Assembly: GCA_018798825.1 (NCBI GenBank)
Contig: CP076354.1
Location: forward strand, 496,001-560,000
Reading direction: 5' to 3'
Origin: Ochrobactrum sp. BTU1
GTDB lineage: Bacteria > Pseudomonadota > Alphaproteobacteria > Rhizobiales > Rhizobiaceae
Length of the DNA: 64,000 nucleotides
Shown: in pieces, positions 19,172 to 28,821 of the stretch
Layout of the letters: the number at the start of each line of letters is the position of its first letter
Numbering within the stretch: the stretch's first letter is position 1
Notes under the pieces: model-generated
What the model was told of the DNA's origin: nothing
Database searches by the model: none
The model's input: the letters and a program-made list of their open reading frames with translations, nothing else
Position numbers and translations under genes: made by a program

Positions 19172-19190
19172 CGGTTTTCGGGTAAGACGC
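19146..19190. repeat. dispersed palindromic repeat, copy 1 (overlaps ispH end)
   Basis: Starts TAGAGCGCATCCCGAAAA and continues into an ACGGTTTTCGGG arm that pairs with CCCGAAAA. It matches the repeats at 35407, 39942, 49861 and 55720. The ispH stop codon lies inside it. Confidence 0.7.
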
Positions 19191-19218
19191 GCGTGGTGAA
19201 TATGGGGAAATAAGCGGC

Positions 19219-20199
19219 ATGGCCGTCTATACAGATATCAACGAAATCGAACTTGGCGCTTTTCTCGAGCAATACGACATCGGTGCTCTGACTTCCTATA
19301 AGGGCATTGCGGAAGGTGTCGAGAATACCAATTATCTGCTCCACACCACGACAGGCTCTTTCATTCTCACGCTTTATGAGAAGCGCGTGAACCGCGATGA
19401 TTTGCCGTTTTTCCTCAATCTGATGCTGCATCTTTCCAAGCGTGGTCTGGAATGCCCGCAGCCGGTTGTGCGTCGTGATGGCGCAACGATTGGTGAGCTT
19501 GCAGGGCGTCCTGCAGCAATCGTGACCTTCCTTGAAGGCATGTGGATGCGTAAGCCAACCGTCGCTCATTGCGAAGAAGTTGGTCGTGGATTGGCAGAAA
19601 TGCATCTGGCGGGTGAGGACTTCGACATGCGCCGCCGCAACGGTCTGACATTGCCCGATTGGCGCCCGTTGTGGGACTTGTCCAAGGCGCGCGCCGATGC
19701 TGTTGAGCAGGGGCTGGTTTCAGAGGCAGAAAGCGATCTTGATTACCTTGAAAAAAACTGGCCAACGGGATTGCCTGAAGGCGTAATCCACGCTGACCTC
19801 TTTCCTGATAACGTGTTTTTCCTTGGTGATCGCCTGTCGGGCTTTATCGATTTCTATTTTGCTTGCACGGATATTCTCGCCTATGACGTGGCGGTCTGCC
19901 TGAACGCGTGGTGCTTTGAGAAGGATTTTTCCTTTAATCTAACCAAGGGCGCGGCCTTCCTGCGGGGTTATAATTCAGTGCGACCGCTTTCGACCGCTGA
20001 AATTGATGCTCTGCCAGTACTGGCGCGCGGCGCTGCTGTTCGCTTCATGCTGACCCGTCTTTATGACTGGCTTAATGTGCCGGATGGCAGCTTTGTCATG
20101 AAGAAAGACCCGATGGAATATGTGCGCCGTATGCGCTTCCACCGACAGGTCACATCTGCAACGGAATATGGTCTTGAACTGAGCGGAGCTGACGCGTGA
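19219..20199 (+). CDS. thrB: homoserine kinase (ThrB type II)
   Basis: Phosphorylates homoserine on the way to threonine; the product is the substrate of the threonine synthase encoded at 30900-32291. 326 residues, of the aminoglycoside-phosphotransferase-like (choline-kinase fold) type used by many alphaproteobacteria rather than the GHMP type. Visible are the [10 protein letters not shown] nucleotide loop, the catalytic [14 protein letters not shown] and the metal-binding SGFIDFYFA. Its TGA overlaps the rnhA GTG start. Confidence 0.95.
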   Translation: MAVYTDINEIELGAFLEQYDIGALTSYKGIAEGVENTNYLLHTTTGSFILTLYEKRVNRDDLPFFLNLMLHLSKRGLECPQPVVRRDGATIGELAGRPAAIVTFLEGMWMRKPTVAHCEEVGRGLAEMHLAGEDFDMRRRNGLTLPDWRPLWDLSKARADAVEQGLVSEAESDLDYLEKNWPTGLPEGVIHADLFPDNVFFLGDRLSGFIDFYFACTDILAYDVAVCLNAWCFEKDFSFNLTKGAAFLRGYNSVRPLSTAEIDALPVLARGAAVRFMLTRLYDWLNVPDGSFVMKKDPMEYVRRMRFHRQVTSATEYGLELSGADA

Positions 20200-20660
20200 A
20201 GCAGATTGAAGCTTTCACGGATGGTGCATGCTCTGGCAATCCCGGTCCCGGTGGTTGGGGGGCTATCGTGCGCTGGAACGGTCATGTGAAAGAGTTGAAG
20301 GGCGGCGAAGCCGATACCACCAACAATCGCATGGAGCTGATGGCTGCGATTTCAGCGCTTAATGCGCTCAAAGAGCCATGTGAAGTCGATCTCTATACCG
20401 ACAGTGTCTATGTGCGTGATGGTATTTCCGGCTGGATTGAGGGCTGGAAGCGCAATGGCTGGAAAACTGCAGCCAAGAAGCCGGTCAAGAATGCAGAGTT
20501 GTGGCAGGCACTGGATGAGGCGCGCAAGCCGCATAAGGTGACGTGGCACTGGGTTAAAGGTCATGCTGGCCATCCGGAAAATGAACGCGCTGATGAACTT
20601 GCCCGCGCCGGTATGGAGCCATTCAAGTATAACGGTCACAAATCGCTTCAAGTTAAGTAA
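20196..20660 (+). CDS. rnhA: ribonuclease HI
   Basis: Cuts the RNA strand of RNA-DNA hybrids during replication and R-loop removal. 154 residues, normal length. The acidic active-site residues are in [17 protein letters not shown] (Asp9), [15 protein letters not shown] and [10 protein letters not shown]. The GTG start overlaps the thrB stop (GTGA), so translation is coupled. This ispH-thrB-rnhA order is common in Rhizobiales. Confidence 0.97.
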   Translation: MKQIEAFTDGACSGNPGPGGWGAIVRWNGHVKELKGGEADTTNNRMELMAAISALNALKEPCEVDLYTDSVYVRDGISGWIEGWKRNGWKTAAKKPVKNAELWQALDEARKPHKVTWHWVKGHAGHPENERADELARAGMEPFKYNGHKSLQVK

Positions 20661-20664
20661 TCAA

Positions 20665-20760
20665 AGCATTTCGAATAAAAGTGCGATGCATCGGATAATG
20701 CGAGAGAACAAAGCGATAGAGCGGTTTCAATGATTCAGCATTAGTTGGGATCGCTCTAGC
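20665..20760. repeat. dispersed palindromic repeat, copy 2
   Basis: AGCATTTCGAATAAAAGTGC followed by GATGCATCGGATAATGCG, then a second palindrome with AGAGCG (20719) and CGCTCT (20752) arms. The same two-part layout occurs, inverted, around 50319-50430. Confidence 0.6.
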
Positions 20761-20778
20761 TTCTGATATTTGGACATG

Positions 20779-20810
20779 AAAAAGCCGCGCCGGTTTCAGC
20801 GCGGCTTTTT
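20779..20810. terminator. bidirectional terminator between rnhA and the MFS gene
   Basis: Perfect 12-bp stem AAAAAGCCGCGC (20779-20790) with GCGCGGCTTTTT (20799-20810), loop CGGTTTCA. A/T runs on both sides let it work for the rightward rnhA transcript and the leftward transporter transcript. Confidence 0.88.
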
Positions 20811-20823
20811 AGTTTTAAGCAGA

Positions 20824-22161
20824 TTACTTGCCCTGCTGTACTTCTGTTGGGTCTTTAAGACGACCTGTCAGGGAGAACGCCAGCAGCGAAGATACCAGCA
20901 TGACAGCACCGACAATGAACATTGGCATTTCGTAAAGACCAGTCCAGTCTTTAACGAGGCCTGTGATGTATGGTGCTGCGAAGCCCGCAATATTGCCGAT
21001 CGTATTGATCAGCGCGATGCCTGCTGCCGCTGCCGTGCCGCTTAGGAAGCGGGACGGAATGGCCCAGAAGTTAGGCAAGGCGGAGAAAATCGCGCAAGCC
21101 GTAACTGTGATCATCAGGATCGTGGTTGCAGGCGTTGGCATGAAAAGTGCTGCCGGAATGGCAATGGCACCAACAAGTGCTGGAATACCAATGTGCCATG
21201 GGCGAACACCGCGCTTTGCAGCATCGCGGCTCCAGAAATAGAGAGCGATAGCGGCTGGCAGATATGGAATTGCGGTGATCAGACCCTTGTCGAATACGTC
21301 AAACTTTGTGTCGAACTGCTGTTCGAAGCCGCCAATGATCGTTGGCAGGAAGAAAGCCAGTGCATAGAGGCCGTAGATCAGACCGAAATAGACGATCGAC
21401 AGAAGCCAGACGCGCTTGTCTGCGAGAGCAAGGCCCGTCTTGTGGCTGCCGTGAGCCTTTTCCTTGATCTTCTCTTCCTGAGCGAGTGCGCCGTTAAGCC
21501 AGTCGCGTTCTTCCTTGTTCAGCCACTTGGCGTCATTTGGTGTGTCAGGCAGGTAGAAGAAGGTGATGATGCCGACAACGATTGCAGGGACTGCAACGCC
21601 GAAGAACATGATGCGCCAGCCTTCGAGGCCAAAAGCACCGTGCATTGCGATCAGCTCTGCAGCAAGTGGCGCGCCGATCACAGTGGTCAGCGGCTGTGCG
21701 AGATAGAACAGCGCCAGGATCTTGTTGCGGTGACGCGAAGGCACCCAGGTCGACAGGAACAGAATTGCACCTGGGAAGAAGCCAGCTTCAGCAACACCCA
21801 GCAAGAAGCGCAGGATGTAAAGCTCGGTTGCGCTGGAAACCCAAGTGAACAGAAGGGCGACGATGCCCCATGTCACCATGATACGGGCAAGCCATTTGCG
21901 CGCGCCAAATTTGTGCAACGCGAGATTGCTAGGCACTTCAAGAATGATATAGCCGACAAAGAAGATACCGGCGGCAAAACCGAACTGAGCTGCTGTCAGC
22001 GCAAGGTCGGCAGTCATCCCGTTCGGACCAGCAAAGGAAATTGCGGTGCGATCCAGGAAGTTGATGAAGAACATCAGCGCGATGAAGGGAACCAGCCGGA
22101 TCGAAATTTTCGATATGGCTGACTTTTCAGCGGGCGTCATTTCGTGAGATTTTTGCTGCAT
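20824..22161 (-). CDS. MFS transporter, anion:cation symporter type
   Basis: Inner-membrane secondary transporter, 445 residues with twelve predicted helices. The opening (RLVPFIALMFFINFLDRTAI) and the GFFPGAILFLSTWVPS block place it with the ACS family, whose members carry organic acids such as 4-hydroxyphenylacetate, tartrate, phthalate or glucarate; the substrate cannot be told from the sequence. Start at 22161, with GGGAGGAA upstream. A divergent LysR regulator gene next door is its likely controller. Confidence 0.9.
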   Translation of the reverse strand: MQQKSHEMTPAEKSAISKISIRLVPFIALMFFINFLDRTAISFAGPNGMTADLALTAAQFGFAAGIFFVGYIILEVPSNLALHKFGARKWLARIMVTWGIVALLFTWVSSATELYILRFLLGVAEAGFFPGAILFLSTWVPSRHRNKILALFYLAQPLTTVIGAPLAAELIAMHGAFGLEGWRIMFFGVAVPAIVVGIITFFYLPDTPNDAKWLNKEERDWLNGALAQEEKIKEKAHGSHKTGLALADKRVWLLSIVYFGLIYGLYALAFFLPTIIGGFEQQFDTKFDVFDKGLITAIPYLPAAIALYFWSRDAAKRGVRPWHIGIPALVGAIAIPAALFMPTPATTILMITVTACAIFSALPNFWAIPSRFLSGTAAAAGIALINTIGNIAGFAAPYITGLVKDWTGLYEMPMFIVGAVMLVSSLLAFSLTGRLKDPTEVQQGK

Positions 22162-22364
22162 TGCAGTTCCTCCCTGCTTGCATAGTAACAAGAGCGAAGG
22201 GAACTGCCTGAATGCATATCATACGATATAATGGATTCCAGCGGTGCTTTCGCCCCTAAATATGCGAGATAGCTAAAGAATGCGACATGCCGCCGCAAGC
22301 GATTTATTATCTGTGATTTGTGATATAACCTCACAGGTATGCTCAGATACGAACGGGAGTTTCC
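22162..22364. promoter_or_regulatory. divergent MFS / LysR control region
   Basis: 203 bases between divergent genes, AT-rich. An inverted repeat ATATC-N4-GATAT (22216-22229) lies 55 bases from the transporter start and is a candidate LysR operator. A second AT-rich tract with TGTGATATAACCTCACA (22319-22335) lies close to the regulator start. These fit the usual LysR layout, but no binding is shown. Confidence 0.45.
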
Positions 22365-23255
22365 ATGCGTCCATTGCCTTCTTTGAACGCGCTAAAGGCT
22401 TTTGAAGCCGTCGCACGCCATCGCTCTATGACGAGGGCGGCAGAGGAATTATGCGTGACGCATGGGGCAGTTAGCCGTCAGATACGATCACTGGAGGATT
22501 CCCTTGGGGTACTTTTGCTTACACGCAATGCGCGACTGAGCGATCCCACGCCCGAAGGTGCGCGACTGGCTGAGGGATTGGCCAGCGCATTTTCAATTAT
22601 TGAAGGCAGTATAGAGCGGGTGAAACCGGGACCACTGACCTTGTCGTGTTCGTCCTCAATCATGATGGAGTGGATCATCCCGCGCATTGGCCGATTCCAT
22701 GATCGCTATCCGGGCATCGAACTGCAGTTCAACATGAACTATGATCGCATCGATTTTATGCGCGACAAGATCGGCATAGCCATCCGCTCAAGCATTATTG
22801 AACCGCCAGCAGATGCGGTCATTCGCGATATGGGTCGTGAAGCGATCGGACTTGTCTGTGCGCCGTCCTATCTTGCACAATGCCCGTTGATAACGCCTGC
22901 CGACTTGAACCAAGCAGCTGTACTTGCCACGCAAACGCGTCTTGAAGCATTTGCTGACTGGCAAAAAGCGGCACATGCGGATTTCCCGGCGCCAGAGCCA
23001 AAATCCACGTTCCATCATTTCTATCTGCTGATTCAGGCGGTGCTGTGCGGGCTGGGCGTGGCAGTCGTACCGCATATGCTGGTTGCCGAGCATATTGCAT
23101 CGGGACGTCTGGTAGCGCCTTTTGGCTTCCGTCCGGGGCCGCGTCGAATGTTGCTCTGGATTGCGCCGCACAGGGCGGGGCAACCAGATACGCTGGCACT
23201 TGAAAAATGGCTCACGCGTGAAATGCGCGCCCTGCCGGAAAAGCAGGGCGCATAA
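22365..23255 (+). CDS. LysR family transcriptional regulator (GcvA-like)
   Basis: 296 residues. The N-terminal winged helix-turn-helix (about 6-65) reads LNALKAFEAVARHRSMTRAA then VTHGAVSRQIRSLED, as in GcvA-type regulators. The C-terminal substrate-binding fold holds the inducer site. It is transcribed away from the MFS transporter gene, so local control of that transporter by its substrate is likely. The inducer is unknown. Confidence 0.9.
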   Translation: MRPLPSLNALKAFEAVARHRSMTRAAEELCVTHGAVSRQIRSLEDSLGVLLLTRNARLSDPTPEGARLAEGLASAFSIIEGSIERVKPGPLTLSCSSSIMMEWIIPRIGRFHDRYPGIELQFNMNYDRIDFMRDKIGIAIRSSIIEPPADAVIRDMGREAIGLVCAPSYLAQCPLITPADLNQAAVLATQTRLEAFADWQKAAHADFPAPEPKSTFHHFYLLIQAVLCGLGVAVVPHMLVAEHIASGRLVAPFGFRPGPRRMLLWIAPHRAGQPDTLALEKWLTREMRALPEKQGA

Positions 23256-23264
23256 AGATTTGGA

Positions 23265-23750
23265 TTACAGCTGCTCGATGAGGGTCGCAGCACTTGAAGT
23301 TGCGGCTTGACCAGCCTGTTCTTCGATATTGAGGGTCTTGAGCACTCCGTCTTCAACAATTGCCGAATAGCGCTTCGAGCGGATGCCAAGGCCACCAGCG
23401 GTCGCATCCAGTTCCAGACCAAGAGCTTTGGTGAACAGAGCCGAACCGTCAGCGAGATAGAGAATCTTGCCTTCTCCGCCTGTGCTCTGTGCCCATGCGC
23501 CCATAACGAAAGCGTCATTCACGGCAACGACTGCGATCTGATCAACGCCTTTTGCAAGGATGGTGTCGCGGTTTTCGAGATAGCCAGGCAGGTGGTTAAG
23601 GCTGCAGGTCGGCGTGAAAGCGCCGGGAACCGCAAACAGAACAACCTTCTTGCCTGAGAAGACTTCGTCGGTCGTCACTTCTTTGACGCCGTCTGCGGTC
23701 TTTACCTTGAAGGTTGCTGCGGGCAGCTTGTCACCAACTTTGATCGTCAT
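23265..23750 (-). CDS. peroxiredoxin, Prx5 type
   Basis: Thiol peroxidase that reduces hydrogen peroxide and organic hydroperoxides, usually with glutathione or glutaredoxin as reductant. 161 residues, typical of the atypical 2-Cys Prx5 group. The peroxidatic Cys49 is in VPGAFTPTCS, with the conserved Arg near GIRSKRY. It converges on the LysR gene with a nine-base gap and no obvious terminator. Confidence 0.93.
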   Translation of the reverse strand: MTIKVGDKLPAATFKVKTADGVKEVTTDEVFSGKKVVLFAVPGAFTPTCSLNHLPGYLENRDTILAKGVDQIAVVAVNDAFVMGAWAQSTGGEGKILYLADGSALFTKALGLELDATAGGLGIRSKRYSAIVEDGVLKTLNIEEQAGQAATSSAATLIEQL

Positions 23751-23893
23751 CGTTTTTCTCCTGAAGGTGAGCTTTTGCCGTTATGGCCCACCTTTATGAT
23801 GGCTGAATTTCGAGTGCCCATGTTTGAAACATGGCAAAGGCATTTAAGCTGATAATAGCCCATTCCACAATTTCAAATTACTGATCTTGCACG

Positions 23894-24700
23894 TTAATCC
23901 AGCCGAACTTGTCCGGAAACTGCTTTACCATTCTGAACTAGCGTATAGTCGATCAGTGCGCCGTCTGCGGCTTTACCATGTAGCGTTGCTGCGAAGCGCA
24001 ACTGGTCGCTAGCGCTCTGGCGCTTTGCTTCGGAAAGGCTAAGCTGGTCGCTTCCGACAAACAGTTCAGCAGGTGCTTGTGCATCGGGAAGCGCGATCTC
24101 GAAAACCGCTTTGCTATCGTCCCGCGTGGCGGCTTTTATGCCGAATTCAGCCGATGCGCGAGCTGGCAGCCGATCAAAGGCTGTTTCGATGATGGTACGC
24201 GCGGCAATGGCTTGGGGCGATTGTTCAGAGGTTACATTCAATGGAAAATCAAACTGAGCCTGAACGGGAATGCAGATTTTTTCACACACGCCAAGGAAAA
24301 CGTGTCCTTTCAGGCGTTGATCGCCGGGCTTTACGTGGAAGGTCAGTGGCAATGACACCGAATGTTTGTAGCCGATACCGCCTTCATCCCCAGCGTCAAA
24401 ATGCACGGGGGCAGGGAAGTCGATCCGCGCAAAAGTGCCGCCTTCAATGTTCAGCTGCGGCGGTACGCCTGCATCACCCGGATTGCGCCAATAGGTCTTC
24501 CAGCCTGGGTTAAGATCGATCTGCAACGCGCCGCGCACTTCGCCATCCGGCTTTGCATCTTCGATAATAACGCGCACTTTGCCGCCCGGCGTTTCCGACC
24601 AGTCAGATGTAGCGGCTTGAGCAGAAAATGCGGCGCTCATGAGCAAAGGGAGGGCAAGAAACTTCAAAGATCTCATGCGGCGAGATTGGTAGAAAATCAT
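23894..24700 (-). CDS. DsbD N-terminal-domain (DsbC-like) periplasmic protein
   Basis: 268 residues: short basic leader, signal peptide ending near SAQAATSD, then one DsbD-alpha-type domain. It has the GWKTYWRNPGDAG segment and a Cys pair in GVCEKICIPV. The domain normally feeds reducing power to periplasmic thiol partners, but here it is free-standing, without the membrane and thioredoxin parts of DsbD. An ATG at 24676 is an alternative start. It may work with a separate CcdA-like protein elsewhere. Confidence 0.85.
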   Translation of the reverse strand: MIFYQSRRMRSLKFLALPLLMSAAFSAQAATSDWSETPGGKVRVIIEDAKPDGEVRGALQIDLNPGWKTYWRNPGDAGVPPQLNIEGGTFARIDFPAPVHFDAGDEGGIGYKHSVSLPLTFHVKPGDQRLKGHVFLGVCEKICIPVQAQFDFPLNVTSEQSPQAIAARTIIETAFDRLPARASAEFGIKAATRDDSKAVFEIALPDAQAPAELFVGSDQLSLSEAKRQSASDQLRFAATLHGKAADGALIDYTLVQNGKAVSGQVRLD

Positions 24701-24739
24701 GTTTCTATCAAGGCTGATTTTATGCGTGCAAATTGTAGT

Positions 24740-25084
24740 TCAGAGTTTCAGCAACAATTGCAGCGCGACACTAGAAAAGATCAGAAAGCCGAGACCAAGA
24801 TGAAACAGAAACGCGATATTGGATATGATGCGCAGCCTGTCATAATCCGCGAAATTTGAAGCGATTTCATCGGGTGGTGTAGGGTTGTGCCAGAGATATA
24901 GTGCGAAACGATAGTTACCGCGTGGCATGGTGAAAAGATAATAGAGATCAGACACATCTCCGATCGCCTTCGTCATTGACGGGCTTTGTCTGATGTAATC
25001 AATAAGCGGAGAAAGTCTGACCTGCGCATATATAGAGTAAGCCAGGAAAAATACTGCTGAAACTACAACTATATACATCAACAT
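24740..25084 (-). CDS. hypothetical two-span membrane protein
   Basis: 114 residues if the ATG at 25084 is used; a TTG six codons upstream is also possible. One membrane helix lies near the N-terminus (about 1-20), a polar loop follows with YLFTMPRGNYRFALYLWHN, and a second helix is at the C-terminus (about 85-112). GAGAAG lies ten bases before the ATG. I do not recognise the family. It is divergent from yqgE. Confidence 0.55.
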   Translation of the reverse strand: MLMYIVVVSAVFFLAYSIYAQVRLSPLIDYIRQSPSMTKAIGDVSDLYYLFTMPRGNYRFALYLWHNPTPPDEIASNFADYDRLRIISNIAFLFHLGLGFLIFSSVALQLLLKL

Positions 25085-25230
25085 GCTGGTGATTCTTCTC
25101 AATCATTAATTGCATTTCTTCGCCGAGAGGTTGCTTCATTAAGCAACCGGAAATCAAGCCCGTTCGAAACAATAAGGAACTTTGCACGATTTTCATTGTC
25201 ATTTGGCGCAGTCTTGCTACCTTGATAGCT

Positions 25231-25833
25231 ATGACCATTCTCAGGAAGCCAAACCAGGAGCAGGGTTTCTTGAACGGGCAATTCCTGCTCGCCATGCCCG
25301 GAATGAACGACGAGCGCTTCGCCCGCGCTGTGGTCTATATCTGTGCGCATTCTGAGGAAGGCGCGATGGGTTTCATTATCAATCAGCTTCAGCCGGTGGG
25401 TTTCCCCGATCTGCTTCGTCAGATTGGGGTTATCGACGATGAGGATCTGATCGTTCTTCCCTCGCGTGCGCAGAACATGATCGTGCGCAATGGCGGGCCT
25501 GTGGATCGCACGCGCGGCTTTGTGCTCCACACCGATGATTACATGGTGGATTCCACCATGCCTGTTTCAGAAGATGTGTGCCTGACAGCAACGGTCGATA
25601 TCCTACGCGCTATCTATGGCGGGGGCGGCCCTGCTCAGGCTCTTATGACGCTCGGATATTCGGGCTGGTCTCCTGGGCAGCTTGATATGGAATTTGCCGA
25701 AAACGGCTGGCTCGCATGTCCAGCTCCCATGGACATGCTGTTCGACAGCGACATTGCCGGAAAGTACGACCGGCTGATGGCTCGTATGGGCATTGATGTG
25801 ACCCGGCTCGTTTCCGAAGCAGGTCATGCGTGA
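25231..25833 (+). CDS. YqgE/AlgH family protein (UPF0301)
   Basis: 200 residues; closely matches the UPF0301 protein of Brucella as I remember it. Family marks are [27 protein letters not shown], the [15 protein letters not shown] block and [10 protein letters not shown]. AlgH was reported as a regulator of alginate genes in Pseudomonas, but the molecular role of YqgE is unsettled. A TTG three codons earlier is in frame; neither start has a strong ribosome-binding site and ATG fits the family N-terminus. Confidence 0.93.
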   Translation: MTILRKPNQEQGFLNGQFLLAMPGMNDERFARAVVYICAHSEEGAMGFIINQLQPVGFPDLLRQIGVIDDEDLIVLPSRAQNMIVRNGGPVDRTRGFVLHTDDYMVDSTMPVSEDVCLTATVDILRAIYGGGGPAQALMTLGYSGWSPGQLDMEFAENGWLACPAPMDMLFDSDIAGKYDRLMARMGIDVTRLVSEAGHA

Positions 25834-25923
25834 TCTAAGCCTAAGGGAAAATAGTGGGACTTAGGCAGTAGAGGTGTATGTTTCCGTTATCTGAAACAAC
25901 CGCGAGATGCCTATTCCCTAAAA

Positions 25924-28821
25924 TCACGCAGCAGCAGAATCCTGCTGCTCTCGGATCAGGCGTGTCGCTTCATCGCGGCTCGATGGTTCGCCGAACATGA
26001 AGCTCTGCACATATTCACAACCCATCTGGCGCAGTTGAAGCGCATCGCTTTCGCTATCGACGCCTTCTGTTACGACAGCGAGACCGAGGTCATGGGCCAT
26101 GCTGACGATAGAGCGCAGAAGTGTGGTTTTCTGCGGTTGGTCGCCTTTAACGAATGAACGGTCAATCTTGATTATATCGAACGGGAAGCGGGTGAGATAA
26201 GCGAGCGACGAATAGCCAGTGCCGAAATCGTCAAGCGACAGTCCAACACCCATGGTTTTCAAGCGTGCCAGCACATGGGCCGATTGCTCGGGATTTTCCA
26301 TCAGAACGGATTCTGTCAATTCGAGTTTGAGGCTACCCGGATTGAGGTGAATGCGCGAGAGAACCGAGCGCACATCATTGATGAGGTCTTGTCGTATCAA
26401 TTGCGTGCTCGAAAGATTGACTGACACAAACAGATCGAGCTTGGAAAACTGTTCTTGCCACGCGAACAGATCTTCTGCCGCACGCTGAATAGCAAACAGA
26501 CCGAGCTGCACGATCAGACCAGAGCTCTCTGCAATCGGAATGAATTCCGATGGTGGGATCGCACCACGGCGCGGATGCTCCCAACGCATCAGAGCTTCAA
26601 AGCCTGCAATTGTTCCTTCGTCCAATCGGACAATTGGCTGATAAACGAGACTGATTTCATCGCGCTCAAGCGCACGGCGCAAATCGGATTCGAGCTGCAA
26701 TTTATCGCTGCCAATGGCGCGGAATGCCGGGCGGAATGGTTCGATGCGGTCGCCGCCGAAGCGCTTGGCCTGATGCATCGCAAGCTCTGCATCCTTAACG
26801 AAATCTTCAGCTGTTGATGCAGTCTTCGTCCAGGTGATGAGGCCGACCGATGCTGTCAGCACGATTTCGCGTTTTGCATAGGCGATAGGCGCGCGTACTG
26901 CCTGACGGAGGGCTTCAGCAAAGGAAGCAATACGCCCTGGGTCGCTTTCAGAGGCAAGGAGGAGGCCAAACTGATCAGAAGACAGGCGCGAAAGCGTATC
27001 CTGTGGCTTCATCAGGCGCGACAAGCGGCGAGAAATGGTGAGCAGGATTGTATCGCCTGCTGACATGCCGAGACTGTCATTGACCTGCTTGAAACGGTCA
27101 ATGTCGATAATAAACACCGTCGGATGCAATCTGCTCTCGCCCCGCGCCATGTTCATCACATTGCTTAGGCGGTCGAGGAAAAGCTCACGATTTGGCAAGC
27201 CAGTCAGATTGTCATGCACGGCATCGTGCAGCAGACGTTCTTCGGCTTTTTTCTGCTCAGTCACGTTAATCAATGTGCCGACGCAGCGGACAATCTCACC
27301 GTCTGAACCAATCACGGGGCGAGCACGCAGCGCATACCAGTGATAATGGCCATCATTGGCGCGCAAGCGGAAAATCTGTCCAATTCGGCCGCGTCGATTT
27401 TCGAGAACGGCATCGAGTGTGGACCGGAAACGGTCGCGATCATCAGCGTGCATGGCCGGCAGCCAGTTACGGACTGGGCCTTGCAGTGAACTCGCTGTGT
27501 TGCCGAGATAGTTTGCGATATCTGGCGTTGTGACAACACGGTCACGCGGTACGTCCCAATCCCAGACAATGTCACCTGCACCAATCACAGCAAGTGCCTG
27601 ACGTTCCATGTCAGAAAGCAGACCTTGCTGAAGTGCCCCGCCTGAAAAGGCGTGCTGCATGACGGTGAAGCCAATCAGCAATACAATAAGAACAAGACCG
27701 CCGCCAAGCGCAGGTTGGATTATGTCATTATCCAGTTTCCCCGAAACCGTCATCCATGCGCCGAGGAGCCATATGAGCGTGAGCAACCATGCGGGGATCA
27801 GCATCACCGCTCGATCATAGCCTTTGACGGCAAGATAACCGATGATGAAAATGCCTGACGCAACGGTCAATGCCAGCGACATGCGCGCAATACCCGAAGC
27901 AATTGGTGGGTCGAAAACCGCAACGCCTGCGAGCGCCAGAAGGCCGAGGACCCATGTAACGGCACCATAGCTGAAATGGTCGTGCCAGCGATTGAGGTTG
28001 AGATAGGTGAACAAGAAAATCACCAGAGAGGCGGCAAGGGCTACTTCGGTGCCCGCTCGCCAGACTTGCTCATTTCCGGGCGTTATCTCCATCAGCTTGT
28101 TCCAGAAGCCGAAGTCAACGCAGATATAGGCAAGAACCGCCCATGCAAGGGCTGCGGTGGCCGGAAACAGTGAGGTTCCCTTGACGACGAAGAGAATGGT
28201 CAGGAACAGGGCCAGAAGGCCCGAAATACCAAGCAGAATGCCGCGATAAAGCGTGTAGGAGTTAACCGCATCCTTGTAGGCTTCTGGCTCCCACAGATAG
28301 AGCTGTGGCAGATTATGCGAGGAAAGCTCTGCAACGAAGGTGACAACCGTACCCGGATTGAGCGTGATGCGGAAAACGTCGGCATCGGCACTTGGCTGAC
28401 GATCAAGCGCAAAGCCTTCACTGGGCGTAATCGATGAAATGCGCGGCGAACCAAGATCCGGCCAGATGACGCCAGAGCCGACCAGACGGAAGTGTGGTGC
28501 AACAATCAGGCGGTCTATCTGCTCGTCTGTCGGGTTGGCGATGGAAAACGCGGCCCAGTCACCGGATGCGTTGGAATTTGGATCAGCCTGCACCTCAATG
28601 CGGCGAACAATGCCATCAGCACCGGGAGCTGTAGAAACCTGAACGCTTTCGCCCTGATTACGCAGCAGCTCAACAGCGCGCGAAAGATCAAGGGCAGTAT
28701 CTTCCTTCGAGATTTTTATAGGTTCAACAGCAGATGCCTGAACGACTGAAAAGGTCACAAAGACGATAAGCGCGAGAAACCGCGCAAGAGTTGAAAATAA
28801 CTTGTCTGTAAGACCGTTCAC
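25924..28821 (-). CDS. membrane GGDEF-EAL protein, probable c-di-GMP phosphodiesterase
   Basis: 965 residues. Signal peptide (about 1-31), periplasmic sensor domain, seven-helix 7TM-DISM-like membrane region (about 190-390), PAS domain (about 410-520), GGDEF domain (about 530-690) and C-terminal EAL domain (about 705-950). The GGDEF signature is degenerate, SSDQF at about 614, so cyclase activity is unlikely. The EAL domain is intact: FEALMRWE with the catalytic Glu at about 742, VNLSSTQ, LELTES, DDFGTGYSS and KIDRSF. This predicts c-di-GMP breakdown, lowering matrix and raising motility. The GTG start overlaps the GNAT stop. By position it may match the Brucella phosphodiesterase BpdB (from memory). 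Confidence 0.93.
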   Translation of the reverse strand: MNGLTDKLFSTLARFLALIVFVTFSVVQASAVEPIKISKEDTALDLSRAVELLRNQGESVQVSTAPGADGIVRRIEVQADPNSNASGDWAAFSIANPTDEQIDRLIVAPHFRLVGSGVIWPDLGSPRISSITPSEGFALDRQPSADADVFRITLNPGTVVTFVAELSSHNLPQLYLWEPEAYKDAVNSYTLYRGILLGISGLLALFLTILFVVKGTSLFPATAALAWAVLAYICVDFGFWNKLMEITPGNEQVWRAGTEVALAASLVIFLFTYLNLNRWHDHFSYGAVTWVLGLLALAGVAVFDPPIASGIARMSLALTVASGIFIIGYLAVKGYDRAVMLIPAWLLTLIWLLGAWMTVSGKLDNDIIQPALGGGLVLIVLLIGFTVMQHAFSGGALQQGLLSDMERQALAVIGAGDIVWDWDVPRDRVVTTPDIANYLGNTASSLQGPVRNWLPAMHADDRDRFRSTLDAVLENRRGRIGQIFRLRANDGHYHWYALRARPVIGSDGEIVRCVGTLINVTEQKKAEERLLHDAVHDNLTGLPNRELFLDRLSNVMNMARGESRLHPTVFIIDIDRFKQVNDSLGMSAGDTILLTISRRLSRLMKPQDTLSRLSSDQFGLLLASESDPGRIASFAEALRQAVRAPIAYAKREIVLTASVGLITWTKTASTAEDFVKDAELAMHQAKRFGGDRIEPFRPAFRAIGSDKLQLESDLRRALERDEISLVYQPIVRLDEGTIAGFEALMRWEHPRRGAIPPSEFIPIAESSGLIVQLGLFAIQRAAEDLFAWQEQFSKLDLFVSVNLSSTQLIRQDLINDVRSVLSRIHLNPGSLKLELTESVLMENPEQSAHVLARLKTMGVGLSLDDFGTGYSSLAYLTRFPFDIIKIDRSFVKGDQPQKTTLLRSIVSMAHDLGLAVVTEGVDSESDALQLRQMGCEYVQSFMFGEPSSRDEATRLIREQQDSAAA

